Part shown: in pieces, positions 4,340 to 6,529 of the stretch
Position numbering within the stretch: the first letter of the stretch is position 1
How the letters are laid out: every line of letters starts with the position of its first letter
Source of the DNA: JAFNAG01 sp964353465
GTDB taxonomy: Bacteria; Acidobacteriota; UBA6911
NCBI GenBank assembly: GCA_964353465.1
Contig: CAYGWQ010000313.1
Coordinates: 1 to 6,529, forward strand
Direction: 5' to 3'
DNA length: 6,529 nucleotides
Made by a program: the position numbers and the translations under genes
Notes under the pieces: generated by a model
What the model was told of the DNA's origin: nothing
Database searches by the model: none
Seen by the model: the letters and a program-made list of their open reading frames with translations, nothing else

Positions 4340-6529
4340 TCACCGAAATTCTCGCACGCGGATATGCCGGAACCGTACGACCGAGTCATGGCTCAGCCAG
4401 CCGATGTAGCCCGATGCGCGCTGCAGGCCGGGGTGCTGCTGTTTGTCCATGGTCCCGTTTTTACTCGCCTCAAGGATATCGCCCTCCACGATCACCATGC
4501 CGTTCAACGTGACTTGTATGCGGGAGCCCTTCGCGATGATCTCTTCGGAGTTCCACTCGCCGACGGGTTTCAGGAAGCCGCGTTTGGCCGGGATCACGCC
4601 ATAGACGGAACCGTGATATTGATACGGCTGCAGATTGGCGTAGATGGCCGCGGTATCATCCAGGACCTGGATTTCCATGCCTACGTAGGCCGCATCCCCT
4701 TCGCGGGGCGCGCGGATCCCCACGCCGCTGTTGGCGCCCGGCGTCAGCTGGAATTCGAACCGGAGCTGGAAATCGCCATACTCCTTTTCCGTATAGAGAT
4801 TGCCGCGGTTTTCAGGAGACGGGCGGAAGGCCATGACGCCGCCCTCCACGCGGTATCCGTCCAGGTTTCCGGTCCAGCCTCTAAGGTCACGTCCGTTGAA
4901 GAGCGCGACGAATCCCTCCGCCTTTTCCTCATCGGTGAGATTGAACTCCAGATCCCGGATCTCGCGCACATACAGGTCGCGGAAAGTCAGGTCCGTGCCG
5001 TGGGCCTGCAGCTCAATCGCGCCGGTCGGGAAGATGGGCTGTTTGCGGTCCCAATAATTCTCCATGGCGACGTCGTCGACCACTTTGATGCCGTTTAGGA
5101 AGACGGTAACCTTTTCGCCGATCATGGTAATGCGGAAGGTATTCCATTCCCCGACGGGATTATCCACGCGCACGGGCGGCTTGCTCGGATTCTTCTGGTT
5201 GTTGTACAGCCCGCCGGAACCGACCTGGGCGCCGACATCGACTCTGGCGGGGTCCCAGATCTGCACCTGGGGAGTGCCGCGCAGGTAAATACCGCTGTCG
5301 CCGTCTTTGGTGATTCTCCAGTCCACGAGCATTTCGAAGTCGGCATATTCCTTGATCGTGCACAGATTGTCTCCCGAGCCGTTGAACACGATCATGCCGT
5401 CGCGGACGCTCCAGTTGGAGGTCATCTTCTTGTTGGCTTCCGCCTGTTTGGCCGCCAGCTCCTCGCGGCTCATCTTGGCGCGAGCGATTGGATCTTCCAC
5501 GAGCCCCTGCCACCCTGTGAGATCTTTCCCGTTGAAAAGCGGCACCCAGCCTTCATCTTTGGGCATGGCCGCCAGATAGCTGCGTATGTTCTCTTTATCG
5601 TAATCGCTTTCCGGGCCGCTCAGGATCGGCAGCACCCTGTTTAAAACCTCGCGCACCATTGTGCCGGCCAGGCCGTCACGGCTTCCGGATGCGGAGGGGT
5701 GTGCGATCCGCATGGCGGCGCCGGCGGCATCGTTGGCAAGCTCGTGATCGGCCAGGTATTGCGACACGACCAGGAAGCTCTGGAAGGTTTTCAGGCGCTC
5801 CAGGGCCCGGATGATCGACCGGCGCTCCCCGGTCCGGGAAGCGAGCGGCTGGATTTTTCGGAACTGCAGCAGTTTCTGGTCATCGGGGAGCGAGGAGGAG
5901 TTGATCTGGCGCATGAAGCCGCTGAATGCCTCATCGCGATACTTGGCGTCTCCGGCGGCGCATATGGCGTAGAGCTTCTGGGCCGCCGCCGGATCCCGCC
6001 ACTGCACCAGGGCGCGGAAGGCAATCTCCTTCCGGGCAGGATCGGCTTGGTCGAACTGTTCCACCACGGCGCGCAAGGCCTCTGATCCGCCTACCTGCGG
6101 CAGCACTTCCAGGATCTGGGCTGCGCGCGGAGATGTCTTCACGGCTTCGAGCAGGGGTCGCGCCCTGGCCTGCGCCGGCTCGGATTGGTTGGCTGACTTC
6201 ACAAGGGCCTGCTGGACCTCCTTGATCAATGCGGGATCGCTCGTGGCATCCAAGAGGCGCAGGAGCACGGGAAGCTCGCCTGCGCCTGCCAGGTTTTTCA
6301 GCGCGGCAAAGGCAGCCAGCTTGATTTCGGCATTCGGATCCGAGGTCAGCGCGAAGATCTTTTCAAAGTAGCGCTTCCCGCCTTTGGCCGCGACGATCCC
6401 GATGGCGGCGGCCTTGGGCGCAGGCTCGAGTGTGTCGATCATGGCAACAAGGGGATCGAGGTGCCGCTCGTCGAGGATCCAGAGCAGGATGCCGGCAATG
6501 CGCCGCGCATCGTCTCCCTGCCGGGACTT
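4340..6529 (-). CDS. HEAT-repeat protein with two 3-keto-disaccharide hydrolase (DUF1080) domains, partial
   Basis: The frame stays open to the right edge: 29 further codons lie upstream of the first internal ATG at 6442, so the 5' end is missing and 729 residues are visible. Residues 1 to about 310 of the fragment are alpha-helical HEAT/PBS-lyase-like repeats (for example DPNAEIKLAAFAALKNLAG). Two DUF1080 (PF06439) domains follow: about 327-523, with WVPLFNGKDLTGW, SGIYLRGTPQVQIWD and PVGEWNTFRITM; and about 539-727, with FVALFNGRDLRGW, SGVGIRAP, MEIQVLDD and KPVGEWNSEEI. The domain has a concanavalin-like jelly-roll fold and some members cleave 3-keto-glycosides. Carbohydrate processing or binding in the periplasm or outside the cell is the family-based guess; no signal peptide can be checked here. 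The first copy carries the ARAKMSREELAAKQAEA helical insert seen in such domains; the second lacks it. Confidence 0.9.
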   Translation of the reverse strand, partial: KSRQGDDARRIAGILLWILDERHLDPLVAMIDTLEPAPKAAAIGIVAAKGGKRYFEKIFALTSDPNAEIKLAAFAALKNLAGAGELPVLLRLLDATSDPALIKEVQQALVKSANQSEPAQARARPLLEAVKTSPRAAQILEVLPQVGGSEALRAVVEQFDQADPARKEIAFRALVQWRDPAAAQKLYAICAAGDAKYRDEAFSGFMRQINSSSLPDDQKLLQFRKIQPLASRTGERRSIIRALERLKTFQSFLVVSQYLADHELANDAAGAAMRIAHPSASGSRDGLAGTMVREVLNRVLPILSGPESDYDKENIRSYLAAMPKDEGWVPLFNGKDLTGWQGLVEDPIARAKMSREELAAKQAEANKKMTSNWSVRDGMIVFNGSGDNLCTIKEYADFEMLVDWRITKDGDSGIYLRGTPQVQIWDPARVDVGAQVGSGGLYNNQKNPSKPPVRVDNPVGEWNTFRITMIGEKVTVFLNGIKVVDDVAMENYWDRKQPIFPTGAIELQAHGTDLTFRDLYVREIRDLEFNLTDEEKAEGFVALFNGRDLRGWTGNLDGYRVEGGVMAFRPSPENRGNLYTEKEYGDFQLRFEFQLTPGANSGVGIRAPREGDAAYVGMEIQVLDDTAAIYANLQPYQYHGSVYGVIPAKRGFLKPVGEWNSEEIIAKGSRIQVTLNGMVIVEGDILEASKNGTMDKQQHPGLQRASGYIGWLSHDSVVRFRHIRVREFR

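Noticed and set aside
4364..5098. Rightward open frame of 244 codons
   Set aside because: It is antisense to the DUF1080 domains, whose motifs are unmistakable; no family resemblance in the antisense product.

Overview
The window looks like a chromosomal accessory stretch of a GC-rich soil-type bacterium, most likely an acidobacterium (Bryobacter/Solibacter-like). That is inferred from the gene content: a winged-helix/TolB-like/TPR regulator, small exported proteins with an IPF-F-AGD / PAG-Y core, a HEAT plus double DUF1080 protein, and abundant palindromic intergenic repeats. No rRNA, tRNA or CRISPR was seen. It holds two complete small genes, one complete large gene and one gene cut by the right edge.

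Layout. 1-258: upstream region of the regulator, with a 36-bp operator-like element (118-153), a candidate promoter and a good ribosome binding site. 259-1893 (+): PhoB/OmpR-type winged helix, TolB-like domain and TPR repeats, no membrane segment. 1933-2221: two overlapping inverted repeats, the first a hairpin of about 240 bp. 2228-2943 and 3400-4105 (both -): two copies of one cassette, each with a conserved promoter/leader, a small secreted protein (155 and 153 aa, about 55% identical without gaps) and a CCGGCCGG-stem terminator. 2960-3373: a repeat-dense 414-bp element with 12-bp terminal inverted repeats, lying exactly between the cassettes. 4202-4304: another palindromic repeat. 4340-6529 (-): a HEAT-repeat protein with two C-terminal 3-keto-disaccharide hydrolase (DUF1080) domains, 5' end outside the window.

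How the parts may fit together. The most interesting signal is non-coding. The same 36-bp element lies upstream of the regulator (118-153) and of both secreted-protein genes (2908-2943, 4070-4105). Each copy resolves into three direct repeats starting AGG with an 11-bp period, the arrangement PhoB/OmpR-type winged helices normally bind, and the only regulator in the window carries such a domain. The hypothesis is a small local regulon in which the regulator controls its own gene and the duplicated secreted proteins. This is inference from sequence pattern. The HEAT/DUF1080 gene shows no visible link to it, because its promoter lies outside the window.
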